This document shows, piece after piece, positions 52,538-60,387 of a stretch of DNA of 64,000 nucleotides (its first letter is position 1; every line of letters begins with the position of its first letter). Made by a program: the position numbers and the translations under genes. The notes under the pieces were generated by a model, which saw nothing but the letters and a program-made list of their open reading frames with translations, did not search any database and was not told where the DNA came from. Source of the DNA: Kumtagia sp963839725 (GTDB lineage: Bacteria > Pseudomonadota > Alphaproteobacteria > Rhizobiales > Rhizobiaceae); assembly GCA_963839725.1 (NCBI GenBank), contig CAWIWT010000018.1:62001-126000 (forward strand). Reading direction: 5' to 3'.

Positions 52538-52969
52538 TCACCCTTGCGGGCGCACGATGTCCACTGGGCTGAGGCCAAGTACTTCGAGCGTCCGGCGCAA
52601 TAACCGCACTTCCTTTTCGGCCAGGTGCGAGTCCGCCTTGGCGATCTCCGCCATGTGCCGCGCCAACAGCTTGCGCCGCTCCGGGTCGAGTTCCTGAAAC
52701 AGCGACAGCGCTTGTGCGCCGTTGGTCTCGTAACCAAAATCGTTCAGAAACGCGACAACGCCGTCGATGCTCTCTTCACTGATGCCGAATGAGTCCCGGC
52801 AGATGTGGCGAAAGGTCGTCAGTTCACTGTCGCTTACTTCGCCGTCGGCAAGGATCATCCGGAAGAGCAGGAGCAACTCCGCCGTCAACGTAGGATCGTC
52901 GGCAACCCGGCGCACGCCAGGATCGCCCTCGAATATCGATCGCACTTTCGCCAAAAGTCCTTGCGCCAT
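52538..52969 (-). CDS. TerB-domain (TerB-like) protein
   Basis: A 143-residue soluble helical protein with a TerB-like domain (about 25-130), recognisable by LLLLFRMILADGEVSDSELT and the mirrored AEIAKADSHLAEKEVRLLRR, each with acidic residues that coordinate metal in TerB. The domain occurs in tellurite resistance and stress proteins, but also in many unrelated settings; the cellular role here is unknown. The ATG at 52969, after AGGGA, is preferred over earlier ATG/TTG codons. It is convergent with the ABC ATPase gene. Confidence 0.8.
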   Translation of the reverse strand: MAQGLLAKVRSIFEGDPGVRRVADDPTLTAELLLLFRMILADGEVSDSELTTFRHICRDSFGISEESIDGVVAFLNDFGYETNGAQALSLFQELDPERRKLLARHMAEIAKADSHLAEKEVRLLRRTLEVLGLSPVDIVRPQG

Positions 52970-53036
52970 AGGAAATCCCTGCATCGTCTCTGCCAACTAA
53001 CTACCGCGAAATCCGCCTTGCGCAAACCGGTTCCGT

Positions 53037-53861
53037 ATGATCGAACCCCGCGATCACAGAGCCTCGCCAATCGTGTTGTTCGATCTCCCCACCGAAATCG
53101 TCCTTTTGCTCGCCATCGCCGCATTCGCAGCGGGCTTCATCAACTCGATTGCCGGCGGGGGCGGGCTGATAACCATTCCGGCGCTGCTGCTGGCCGGCTT
53201 CGCTCCAGTCGATGCGCTCGGCACCAACAAGCTGCAGGGCCTCTTCGGTTCCGGCTCGGCAACCATTACCTATGCCGCCAGGGGTCAGGTTGACCTGCGC
53301 AAACAGGCGCCCATGACGTTGCTCGCGCTGGTCGGCGGCGCGGCAGGCGCTGTGCTTGCAAGCCTTTTGCCCGGCGATTGGCTACAGACCGCCCTGCCCT
53401 TCATTCTCGTTGCCATCGCGCTCTATTTTGCGCTGAAGCCCAACATGAACGATGTCGACCGGACCGAGCGAATATCACCCTTCCTGTTCGGCATCACTTT
53501 GGCGCCGGCGATCGGCTTCTACGACGGCTTGTTCGGCCCGGGAACGGGATCGTTCTTCATGCTGGCCTTCGTCAGTCTCGCAGGCTATGGGCTGCTCAAA
53601 GCGACCGCGCACACGAAACTGCTCAACTTCGCTTCCAACCTCGGCGGCTTCGCTGCGTTCGCCCTGGTCGGGGCGGTTAGCTGGAAGATCGGTCTCATGA
53701 TGGGCGCGGCGCAGTTCCTCGGCGCGCGCATCGGCGCTGGGCTGGCGATAAAGATCGGCGCTCGCCTGATCAAGCCGCTGTTAGTAGTCACCTGCATCGC
53801 GTTGGCGATAAAGTTGCTCGCTGACCCATCGCATCCACTACGGACAATGGTTGGTATGTAG
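53037..53861 (+). CDS. TSUP-family (TauE/SafE) sulfite/organosulfonate exporter-like permease
   Basis: A 274-residue membrane protein of eight helices: FINSIAGGGGLITIPALLLAG near residue 40 and its repeat FYDGLFGPGTGSFFMLAFV near 165 are the two signature turns of the TSUP family. Members move sulfite, taurine breakdown products or other anions. A sulfite dehydrogenase cluster is encoded 8 kb away, which is suggestive but not an operon. The divergent TerB-like gene begins 68 bases upstream. Confidence 0.88.
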   Translation: MIEPRDHRASPIVLFDLPTEIVLLLAIAAFAAGFINSIAGGGGLITIPALLLAGFAPVDALGTNKLQGLFGSGSATITYAARGQVDLRKQAPMTLLALVGGAAGAVLASLLPGDWLQTALPFILVAIALYFALKPNMNDVDRTERISPFLFGITLAPAIGFYDGLFGPGTGSFFMLAFVSLAGYGLLKATAHTKLLNFASNLGGFAAFALVGAVSWKIGLMMGAAQFLGARIGAGLAIKIGARLIKPLLVVTCIALAIKLLADPSHPLRTMVGM

Positions 53862-53909
53862 TTCTACAGCCTGTATGATGGCCGTGCCGAATCATGACAG
53901 GAGTGGGTA

Positions 53910-54080
53910 ATGAATCTTAGCGCACCAACCATTGTATTTTTTGTCCTTTCACTCACCGTTGCCATTATCGGCGCGCTGGAAGCTGTCGGCGTACTGACAT
54001 TCATCCCGCTTGCACCGGTCTGGATCGTCACCATTGGTTACGCAATACTTGCGATCGCCTGCTTGATCCGTGGCGCCTGA
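53910..54080 (+). CDS. Small two-helix membrane protein (56 aa)
   Basis: The reading frame begins with ATG after AGGAGTGGGTA, a strong ribosome site, and encodes two hydrophobic helices (about 7-28, VFFVLSLTVAIIGALEAVGV, and 33-53, APVWIVTIGYAILAIACLI). No family is recognised. It lies just left of the phage-satellite-like element, 48 bases after the permease gene. A short GC stem (GCCCGG/CCGGGC near 54113) follows without a T-run. Confidence 0.6.
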   Translation: MNLSAPTIVFFVLSLTVAIIGALEAVGVLTFIPLAPVWIVTIGYAILAIACLIRGA

Positions 54081-54194
54081 TCTTGGGCATCGCGCGGTTT
54101 TTGCGGAAACGCCCGGTATTGCGCCGGGCGCCAAATACGAATGATAGCCAATAATTTCAATTAGTTAACGTGAAACAGCGCGATGTACTTTTTT

Positions 54195-54260
54195 CTCTGG
54201 GCAACATTTTGGGCAACAATCGACAGGTTTCGACGTGGTGAGATAGAATGTTGCCCGGTG
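54195..54260. repeat. GGGCAACATT direct and inverted repeats at the edge of the element
   Basis: GGGCAACATT (54197-54206) is followed by GGGCAAC (54210-54216), and AATGTTGCCC occurs inverted at 54247-54256. They mark the left boundary of the phage-like gene block, just before a possible integrase tail, and could be recombination arm sites. A matching copy at the right border was not found by eye. Confidence 0.3.
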
Positions 54261-54271
54261 AGACAGGGTGA

Positions 54272-54358
54272 TACAGAATAATCGGTATTATGCGATTGTT
54301 TCTCGAGGAACGCCGCAACCTGATGGAGGCATGGGAACGCCATGTTGCCGGCGCATGA
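54272..54358 (+). pseudogene. Possible 3' tail of a tyrosine integrase gene
   Basis: A 28-codon frame preceded by a stop encodes a charged helix, MRLFLEERRNLMEAWERHVA, ending in TGA. The pattern (…RRxLMEAWxxxxxG-stop) is what the extreme C-terminus of many phage and satellite integrases looks like. Nothing upstream in this frame matches the catalytic domain, so if it is integrase it is a remnant. The assignment is tentative. Confidence 0.3.
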
Positions 54359-54855
54359 CAGTGGTCTGGACAGAGGTCCGGTGGGCCGGCAGGTGGTATG
54401 TTGTCTCGGACGAGGCTATTACTTACACCAACGGCACGACCCGGGTCCATCTGCCGAACAGAGACGGCCGCGGGCAATACCCGGTTTTCAACAAAACCAC
54501 GATTGAACAGGTCTTGGCAAAAAAGGCGGCGGACGAAGCGGCAGCAGCCCAAGCGGCGGCGGATGCAGCAGAGAAAGCAGCCGCCGGCGCAAAAACAGAA
54601 AAATCGGATTTGAAGAGCAAGCTTAAGCGATGGCTCAAGAAGAAGATACGGGACGATATCGTGAGGGATATTCCAATCGGGACCGAAAAACGCTGGTCAA
54701 TACCCTTTACGAAGAAAGCCGTTTTCGACGAGCTCGACTTTGGGGGGAAAATCACCCTCAGCTATTTCAAAAAGCAAGTCCAGAGCTTCGATTATGACAA
54801 TTTGCGCTTGCACTGGGACGGCCAGCGAGGCCGCCCGAAAAATATGGATGGATAG
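54355..54855 (+). CDS. Unknown protein with an Ala/Glu/Lys coiled coil
   Basis: A 166-residue protein beginning MTVVWTEVRWAGRWYVVSDE, followed by a beta-rich start, then an alanine/lysine/glutamate coiled coil (about residues 60-95, AADEAAAAQAAADAAEKAAA) and a basic stretch (LKSKLKRWLKKKIRDD). The C-terminal 60 residues are mixed alpha/beta. No family recognised. It is the first gene of the satellite-like block, and its ATG overlaps the stop of the preceding short frame (ATGA). Confidence 0.5.
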   Translation: MTVVWTEVRWAGRWYVVSDEAITYTNGTTRVHLPNRDGRGQYPVFNKTTIEQVLAKKAADEAAAAQAAADAAEKAAAGAKTEKSDLKSKLKRWLKKKIRDDIVRDIPIGTEKRWSIPFTKKAVFDELDFGGKITLSYFKKQVQSFDYDNLRLHWDGQRGRPKNMDG

Positions 54856-54936
54856 AAAACTGTTATCCATCCACTCTTTTCCCTCGTCCGTTCGTGATCC
54901 GATGCGCCTCACCAAAGCAAATGGAGGCACAAGGAA

Positions 54937-55137
54937 ATGCCGGAACGCTGGCTACGCATAAGAGACGTCCAAGAGATGTTCAGCGGACGGTCGCGCGCTT
55001 CGATCTATAGAGACATAGCGCGGGGCCATCTGCCACCGCTGGTCAAAATGGGCGAAATTAATTACTGGTCCGAAACCGCACTGCTAGCCTGGCTCGCGAA
55101 GCGCACCGAGAAACCCCCCGTCATCGCTGCCGAATAA
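54937..55137 (+). CDS. AlpA-family helix-turn-helix regulator
   Basis: A 66-residue DNA-binding protein: WLRIRDVQEMFSGRSRASIY then RDIARGHLPPLVKMGEINYW is the winged helix of AlpA/excisionase-like regulators, which control integrase or replication genes of prophages and satellites such as P4. It is preceded by GGAGGCACAAGGAA, a good ribosome site. Its presence near a presumed integration end fits an excision factor or early activator. Confidence 0.82.
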   Translation: MPERWLRIRDVQEMFSGRSRASIYRDIARGHLPPLVKMGEINYWSETALLAWLAKRTEKPPVIAAE

Positions 55138-55260
55138 GAAAACGCCGCCCCGATCTTGCGGACCGGCAGCGGCGCCCAATGTTCTGAACCCACGGGACAT
55201 CTAGGCGCATTTTCCTAGAACCGCAAGTGTTGGGGCCAACCTCCCGAAAGGAGAGCCCCC

Positions 55261-55542
55261 ATGAACGTGCATTACGATAACAATCTCCTCATCCCGGCAA
55301 GCAGTCAGAAGGAACGCGAACTCCGTGCGGCGCTCTGGGAGCTCGCTTTGCGCGAAGTCGATACAATGACCGACGCGGAGTGCGACTGGATTGCCTCAAT
55401 CGCGCGCGACGCACTCAAGCCCGAGCGCTGGGACTTTCTCGCGCTTAACGGCGAGGATCCGCGGTCCGTCTGCCGACGCTGGTTCCGGCTGCTGCACTGG
55501 TCGGGTTCCCGCGATCAGCGGCACTCGAACACCACTCACTGA
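55261..55542 (+). CDS. Small hypothetical protein of the satellite-like element
   Basis: A 93-residue soluble protein, mostly helical (ELRAALWELALREVDTMTDA), without recognised family. The start follows AAAGGAGAG. The preceding 120 bases contain the conserved-looking run CTAGGCGCATTTTCCTAG, a small dyad, and no gene. Codon use is like that of its neighbours in the element. Confidence 0.55.
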   Translation: MNVHYDNNLLIPASSQKERELRAALWELALREVDTMTDAECDWIASIARDALKPERWDFLALNGEDPRSVCRRWFRLLHWSGSRDQRHSNTTH

Positions 55543-55557
55543 CACGGGGGTGACGCC

Positions 55558-55782
55558 ATGACCGAAAAATCAGTCTCCCTGACCAAGGCCATGCATGTGG
55601 TTGGCCTTTTGAAAACGGACCGCAAGCAATGGAGGAAGGCTTTTGAGCAGTTGGATGATCACTACGACTTTCTGTCCGATGACTATGCCAACACGCTGAA
55701 GGAGCTGCGCGGGACTCTCGACAACGGGGATCTTACGGACGCGTTCGACCTCATCGATGACAGACTGAACTCTCTCGACTGA
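55558..55782 (+). CDS. Small acidic protein of the satellite-like element
   Basis: A 74-residue, strongly acidic, helical protein starting MTEKSVSLTKAMHVVGLLK and ending with Asp-rich DALTDAFD-like turns (LTDAFDLIDDRLNSLD). Such small acidic proteins are common in phage early regions and some mimic DNA. No family is recognised. A terminator-like hairpin follows within ten bases. Confidence 0.5.
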   Translation: MTEKSVSLTKAMHVVGLLKTDRKQWRKAFEQLDDHYDFLSDDYANTLKELRGTLDNGDLTDAFDLIDDRLNSLD

Positions 55783-55791
55783 TCCAACAGC

Positions 55792-55824
55792 GGCGGCTCC
55801 TCGCGGGCCGCCCTTTCTGTTTTT
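55792..55824 (+). terminator. Hairpin with T-rich tail between small phage-like genes
   Basis: GGCGGC (55792-55797) pairs with GCCGCC (55807-55812), loop TCCTCGCGG, followed by CTTTCTGTTTTT. A diverged version, GCGGTCCTTCGCGGGTCGC then TCCTTTC, lies after the next gene near 56131-56155, so the same stem-loop has been reused as a gene spacer. Confidence 0.6.
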
Positions 55825-55843
55825 GCGAACACGGAGAATTCCA

Positions 55844-56122
55844 ATGAAACGTAAGTCCACCATCATCGGCTACGAACTTGCAGACCAGGTCGCGGAACGC
55901 CTGGCCGACAAGGGCGATCCCGATATCGCCGATTTCGGCCTGGGATCCATGGGCATCGCCATCGATCACCTGAGCGATACAGAGATCGACAACCTAATCC
56001 GCACCGCCTTCGCCATCCTCGAAGGGCGCCGGACTGCCGGCACCCTAACCTTCCGGCAAAAGCGGCTGCTGTCTGCACTTAGCGATACGACAGCCATGCG
56101 CGACAGCGAATGGTCGAACTGA
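55844..56122 (+). CDS. Hypothetical protein of the satellite-like element
   Basis: A 92-residue protein beginning MKRKSTIIGYELADQVAERL. It is helical, with the DHLSDTEIDNLIRTAFAILE segment in the middle. No family recognised. The ribosome site is GGAGAATTCC before the ATG at 55844. It stands between two copies of the stem-loop spacer. Confidence 0.5.
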   Translation: MKRKSTIIGYELADQVAERLADKGDPDIADFGLGSMGIAIDHLSDTEIDNLIRTAFAILEGRRTAGTLTFRQKRLLSALSDTTAMRDSEWSN

Positions 56123-56173
56123 AGCACCAAGCGGTCCTTCGCGGGTCGCTCCTTTCATTTGGAGGATTTCACA

Positions 56174-56602
56174 ATGAACTTCGACGACGACTATGGCGGC
56201 TCAATAATGACCGGCGGCGGCTTGAAGGACCAGCTCGCCGCAAGCGGAGAAACCGAACTCGTTTTGACAATAACTTCGGTCTCGCGGCGCCCATTCAAGG
56301 ACGCAAAAGACCCGGAATGGGTGCTCTCGTTTGCCGAAACGCTCGACGAATTACGGGTGAAAAAACAACTCGGAAAGGTCATTCGCGACGCCCTGGGCAA
56401 AGAAAGCGATAGTTGGGTGGGAAGGCAGATCGCTTTGTCAACGAAGCACGTCATCTGGACCGACTACTACGGAAAGGACCAGGAAGGCGAAACGATCGTC
56501 GCCAGGGTGATCCCTGCCAACGCCTACGCCGCGGCGACCGGCGCCGAACCGCAGGCGTTGGTGCCGCGCCGCAGCGATCTCGACGACACGATCCCGTTCT
56601 GA
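56174..56602 (+). CDS. ssDNA-binding-like protein with an SSB-type acidic tail
   Basis: A 142-residue protein of the phage-like block. The middle is beta-rich (ELVLTITSVSRRPFKDAK, VGRQIALSTKHVIWTDYYG, TIVARVIPA) and could be an OB-fold. The C-terminus is DLDDTIPF, almost the DDDIPF tip by which single-strand DNA-binding proteins recruit replication partners. Position just before a primase-polymerase gene supports a replication role. I do not recognise a named family, so the function is inferred from tail and context. The start has GGAGG six to ten bases upstream. Confidence 0.6.
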   Translation: MNFDDDYGGSIMTGGGLKDQLAASGETELVLTITSVSRRPFKDAKDPEWVLSFAETLDELRVKKQLGKVIRDALGKESDSWVGRQIALSTKHVIWTDYYGKDQEGETIVARVIPANAYAAATGAEPQALVPRRSDLDDTIPF

Positions 56603-56612
56603 CAGGCGCGCC

Positions 56613-57020
56613 ATGGCCCTGCCACCCGCCCTTTGCCCTCGTCTGCAACACTTGTTTCTGCTTCTGACCAGCGACGTGGAGGGCGAGCGGCTGGCGGGCC
56701 ACTGCCGCGATCGACCGCTGAAAGCAAACAATTGCACCTGGCACGATCTAGTAGACGGGCTCGCCGATCCTACCCCGCCGCCACCGGCAGTAGCAGCGCC
56801 GGTACCCAACCTACGGCCGCATGGCGACGGTCGGTTCGAGATCAACGCCGATGAGCTTCTACCGCTCGTCCAGGCAGTCCGCGAACGCGTCTATTTCGAC
56901 GCATGGACCGACGAATTTCTCACCGGCATGGAAACCCGAGCGTGCCACTGGAGCGTGGTCCTCCTTTCGGAAAGACAGGCGACGGTACTCATCAAATTGA
57001 TCGAAAGGATCCCGGCATGA
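56613..57020 (+). CDS. Hypothetical protein preceding the primase gene
   Basis: A 135-residue protein with a cysteine pair in the N-terminal part (LCPRLQ, HCRDRP, NNCTWHD), a proline-rich hinge (PTPPPPAVAAPVP), and a helical C-terminal half (LLPLVQAVRERVYFDAWTDE). No family recognised. Its stop overlaps the primase start (ATGA at 57017-57020), so the two proteins are coupled and may interact. Confidence 0.55.
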   Translation: MALPPALCPRLQHLFLLLTSDVEGERLAGHCRDRPLKANNCTWHDLVDGLADPTPPPPAVAAPVPNLRPHGDGRFEINADELLPLVQAVRERVYFDAWTDEFLTGMETRACHWSVVLLSERQATVLIKLIERIPA

Positions 57021-58081
57021 CGCCACTCGATGCCGCGCTTGAATATGTTCGCCGCGGATGGAACCCCACACCGGTCGTGGCGCGTGGCAAGAAGCCAATC
57101 CTCAACGACTGGCCAAACCGGGTGATCGACGCGGCGGCGGCAGCGGAACTGTTCCAGGAACCGGACCTCAATATCGGCATCGTGCTGGGTGCTTCGTCCA
57201 AGGGTTTGACCGATGTCGACCTGGATGTCGGCGAAGCGCTGATGGCCGGGCCGTTCCTGCTGCCGGCGACACCGGCGATCTTCGGGCGGCTGGGTAAGCC
57301 GGATTTGCACTGGATCTATTACACGGACCTGATCGGCAACCCGTCGATCCAGTCGGCCGCTTTCCAGTACAAGGATCCCACCGATGGCAAGGTCATGCTC
57401 GAGCTGCGCATCGGCGGCTCGGCCGGCGCGCAAACCGTGTTCCCGCCGTCGATCCACAAGGATACCGGCGAGCCGATCCGCTGGATCAACGGTCATGATC
57501 CGGAACCGGCAGCCGTTGCCGGTCCGGAGATGCTGACAAGAGTGCGCCGGCTGGCTGCCGCGACACTGCTAGGCCGGCACTGGCCGCAGGTCTCGGGGAT
57601 GCACAATTGCGCTCGGATGCTTGGCGGAATGCTGCGGCGGGCGGGATACGGTCATGGCGATATCGCCATCTTCACCGAGGCCGCGGCGCGCGCCGGCAGG
57701 GATCCCAACATCAAGGACAAGCTGCGCACCGCCAGGGATGCCGCCGAGGGCTTCGATGCCGGCAAGAAAACCGAAGGTCTGCCGACGCTGGAAAAGAAGT
57801 TTGGGCAGGACATCTCCAGGGCGATCATCGAATGGCTCGGGCTCGGGCGTGGCCAGGCTTCGGCGGCCGCTACGGCGACCGGACAGCGGCCGCGAATCCG
57901 GCTCGGACCGAACCTGACGGCGGTTGCTGCCGAGACGGAACAGACAATCATCGCCGCCGGTCTGCATGCCTATGGCCGGGATACCCTTATCGTCCGCCCG
58001 AGGATCACCGGCGCCGGCGACACACGCTCGGCCAAGCTGATCCCTGTCGGCGTGCCGATGATGCGGTCGCTAGGATGGTGA
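57017..58081 (+). CDS. Primase-polymerase (Prim-Pol) part of a replication protein
   Basis: A 354-residue protein with the bifunctional DNA primase/polymerase fold. It begins MTPLDAALEYVRRGWNPTPV with the substrate-binding GKKPILNDWPNRV, NIGIVLGASSKGLTDVDLD carries the paired acidic metal ligands, and ELRIGGSAGAQTVFPPSIH the C-terminal block. A helical region follows (residues about 190-280). The frame ends abruptly at 58081 in MMRSLGW, in the middle of a segment that in related proteins runs on into the helicase domain encoded next. The protein is therefore truncated by a lesion, though the primase domain is complete. Confidence 0.8.
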   Translation: MTPLDAALEYVRRGWNPTPVVARGKKPILNDWPNRVIDAAAAAELFQEPDLNIGIVLGASSKGLTDVDLDVGEALMAGPFLLPATPAIFGRLGKPDLHWIYYTDLIGNPSIQSAAFQYKDPTDGKVMLELRIGGSAGAQTVFPPSIHKDTGEPIRWINGHDPEPAAVAGPEMLTRVRRLAAATLLGRHWPQVSGMHNCARMLGGMLRRAGYGHGDIAIFTEAAARAGRDPNIKDKLRTARDAAEGFDAGKKTEGLPTLEKKFGQDISRAIIEWLGLGRGQASAAATATGQRPRIRLGPNLTAVAAETEQTIIAAGLHAYGRDTLIVRPRITGAGDTRSAKLIPVGVPMMRSLGW

Positions 58082-58136
58082 CGGGCGAGCAAAGGGTTTT
58101 GTTCAGTGCAAGCCGCCGATCGACGTTGCCGAAATC

Positions 58137-59348
58137 GTGCTGGACCGTGCCGAACTGCTTCCCGTCAGCGGAATGATCCTCGCGGCATCGATGCGGCCGG
58201 ATGGATCGCTGATCACCCAACCGGGTTACGATCGCGCCACGGGACTTTATCTGGTGGACCCACCGGCCATGCCGGCGGTACCCGACAGACCTGACGGCGC
58301 GGCTGCGATGAATGCGCTGGCGTTGTTCGATCGACTGCTGAAGGACTTCACGTTCACCGACGATCATAGCAAGGCCGTGGCGCTGTCGGCCCTGATAACG
58401 CCGATCGTCCGCCCGGCGCTGGGTCGCGTTCCGCTTCATGCGGTCACCGCGCCGGATTCCGGCTGCGGCAAGTCCTACCTGGTCCATATCGCTTCGGCGA
58501 TCGCCACAGGCCAGGCGCCGGCCGCGATCACCGCCGGCGGCGACCTGGGCGAAATGGAAAAGCGGCTTGACGTGGCACTGCTGGACGCGGCGCCGATCGT
58601 CATGCTGGACAACGTCACCTCGACCCTTCGCGGCGATTACCTGTGCGCCTTCATCGAGCAGCCAAAGGTCAAGGTGCGGCTGCTCGGCCACTCCAAGGCC
58701 GTCGATATCGTGCCGCTGTGCACGCCGTTCGTCACCGGCATCAACCTGCAGATCTCGGGTGATCTGATACGGCGGACACTGCGCTGCTCGATCGATCCGA
58801 AACAAGAAAACGCCTGGGAACGGGAATTCAGCGGCAATCCGGTCGACACCGTTCTGGCCGATCGCGGCAAATACGTCGCCGCTGCATTGACGATTGCCAG
58901 GAGCTGGCTGGCAACCGGCGATGCGCCGCTGAAGCCGCTGCCCAGTTTCGAAAGATGGTCGAACCTTGTCCGCTCACCGCTGGTCTGGCTCGGGTGCAAG
59001 GATCCCGTCGATACGATCGGCACGCTGCGGGACGCGGATCCGGAGAGAGAGCAGTTCGAAGGCGTCGTCGTTGTGTGGGAGGCCGCGTTCGGGCTTAGCG
59101 CCGACGTGCTGGTGGCCGGTGTAATCAGCGTGGCCAGCGAGCGGGATAGCGACGGCAAACTGAAATACACCGACCTCTACGACGCGCTGATGGCTGTCGC
59201 GCGAGAACGGAGCGGCCGGGCGATCAACCCGCTGCGGTTGGCCGCGTGGCTTCGCGCCCACCAGGACAGGGTCATCGGCAAGCGGGTCTTTCGTCGCGCC
59301 GGCAAGGGTGGCCATGCCGTGCTGTGGCGTCTGGAGAAGACAACGTGA
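58137..59348 (+). CDS. Helicase/ATPase part of the replication protein
   Basis: A frame of 403 residues that continues the primase gene in another frame: MRPDGSLITQPGYDRATGLY is the usual opening of this domain, and Walker A is APDSGCGKSYLV near residue 110. Walker B is likely in PIVMLDNVTST. A winged-helix-like C-terminus ends LWRLEKTT. In frame upstream, AKGFVQCKPPIDVAEIVLDR belongs to the same domain but lies before any start codon (58090-58140). The break between the halves combines a frameshift with a likely loss of some 10-20 codons. The GTG start at 58137 is arbitrary. Confidence 0.7.
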   Translation: MLDRAELLPVSGMILAASMRPDGSLITQPGYDRATGLYLVDPPAMPAVPDRPDGAAAMNALALFDRLLKDFTFTDDHSKAVALSALITPIVRPALGRVPLHAVTAPDSGCGKSYLVHIASAIATGQAPAAITAGGDLGEMEKRLDVALLDAAPIVMLDNVTSTLRGDYLCAFIEQPKVKVRLLGHSKAVDIVPLCTPFVTGINLQISGDLIRRTLRCSIDPKQENAWEREFSGNPVDTVLADRGKYVAAALTIARSWLATGDAPLKPLPSFERWSNLVRSPLVWLGCKDPVDTIGTLRDADPEREQFEGVVVVWEAAFGLSADVLVAGVISVASERDSDGKLKYTDLYDALMAVARERSGRAINPLRLAAWLRAHQDRVIGKRVFRRAGKGGHAVLWRLEKTT

Positions 59349-59361
59349 GGATGCCGACAGA

Positions 59362-59553
59362 TCAATCGCCTTGTTCGACCCCGGAAGCCGAGCGGATCAA
59401 TTCCGCAAAGCCTGTCGGTATCGCGCGCGCCGCGGCCAAGGACACAAGCCGAACCCACGTTGCTGGCGGCAAGTCGGCATTGCCTGCGGCTTGCCGGATG
59501 TCTCTTTCCTCTTCCTCGGTCAGCATGATTCGCAATCTTTTGTCGCGACCCAT
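59362..59553 (-). CDS. Ribbon-helix-helix protein, mobilisation/antitoxin-like
   Basis: A 63-residue protein: MGRDKRLRIMLTEEEERDIR then QAAGNADLPPATWVRLVSLA fits a ribbon-helix-helix DNA-binding fold like that of MobC-type accessory proteins or antitoxins. The ribosome site GGAGGGAGG is excellent. It is the only minus-strand gene in this block and faces the dyad-rich region 59572-59687, which is a good candidate for its own operator. Confidence 0.65.
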   Translation of the reverse strand: MGRDKRLRIMLTEEEERDIRQAAGNADLPPATWVRLVSLAAARAIPTGFAELIRSASGVEQGD

Positions 59554-59571
59554 TTGGGCGCCTCCCTCCGC

Positions 59572-59687
59572 CGCGTTGTGTAGGTTGAGGGGGTTGTTTT
59601 CCCCACGTTCCCAAAAGTGTCACGCACTGTCTGTCACTGACACTTTCCCGCGTTGGGAGAAACAATGCTCCCAACCTACACAACGCG
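59572..59687. promoter_or_regulatory. Nested inverted repeats between divergent genes (operator or origin candidate)
   Basis: A perfect 16-base outer repeat, CGCGTTGTGTAGGTTG (59572-59587) and CAACCTACACAACGCG (59672-59687), encloses a perfect AAAGTGTCA/TGACACTTT dyad (59614-59622, 59638-59646) and a GTTGGGAG/CTCCCAAC hairpin (59652-59659, 59668-59675). The region separates the RHH gene from the VWA remnant. It may be the control region bound by the RHH protein, a transfer origin or a replication origin of the element. Confidence 0.6.
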
Positions 59688-59712
59688 ACAAATGAAATCA
59701 GGAGGCTGAACA

Positions 59713-60102
59713 GTGCAAAACAGCGATATTCTTACGAGATTTCAAAAGGCTACGGCAAAAATTTCACCAAGGCTGGCTCAGCCCGGCGCCCAACCGGCCC
59801 AACCTGCTAGAGCCCGGCTGATCTTCGGCATTGACGCCACTGCGTCCCGGCAGCCGACATGGGATCTCGCCTGCACCACCGTCGCGGCCATGTTCGACGC
59901 CGCCGGAAAGGTCGGCGGGCTCGATGTGCAATTATGCCACTTCGGCGGCATGACGCCACCGCGTGCCGGTCCTTAGGTGGCTGATGCGCGGCAGCTGGTC
60001 ACCGTCATGACAATGGTGACGTGCCGCGCCGGCATTACCCAGATCGGCAAGCTGCTCGATCATGTCGGCCGCGAGCATGCCAGGGCGCCGGTCGCCGCTT
60101 AA
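59713..60102 (+). pseudogene. VWA-domain protein remnant with an in-frame stop
   Basis: After AGGAGG the frame reads MQNSDILTRFQKATAKISPR, LIFGIDATASRQPTWDLACT (metal-site Asp and Ser) and GGLDVQLCHFGG, matching VWA-domain proteins of rhizobial mobile regions. A TAG at 59974-59976 interrupts it. The continuation in the same frame, VADARQLVTVMTMVTCRAGITQIGK then LLDHVGREHARAPV in blocks, is also family sequence and ends in TAA at 60102. The normal final third is missing. Non-functional. Confidence 0.7.
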
Positions 60103-60387
60103 AGATGCTCCCGATTTTCGGGATGTCTGTTACGTCATCGTCACGCCCACAACCGCAGCAGCGACATCCGACAGCAAGCCGGCACAGCCGGACGAGGTGA
60201 AAGCCGCATAGAGCACACAGGCGTTCAAAGGGTTGGTCGAGCAGGAGGGGGGCGCGGCTGATCGAACAGAACAGCGCAGCCTCGTGCTAGTAGCCGAGAG
60301 GGAACTTTCCTCTCGCGATGCCATTTCCCACTGCAAAGCTCTACGCCTTGCCACGACCTGATTTCAGACGTAAGGAAAGGAACGGCA

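Noticed and set aside
54160..54290. tRNA or complete attachment site at the left edge of the phage-like block
   Set aside because: No cloverleaf and no tRNA 3' end could be found, and no matching direct repeat was seen at the right side by eye.
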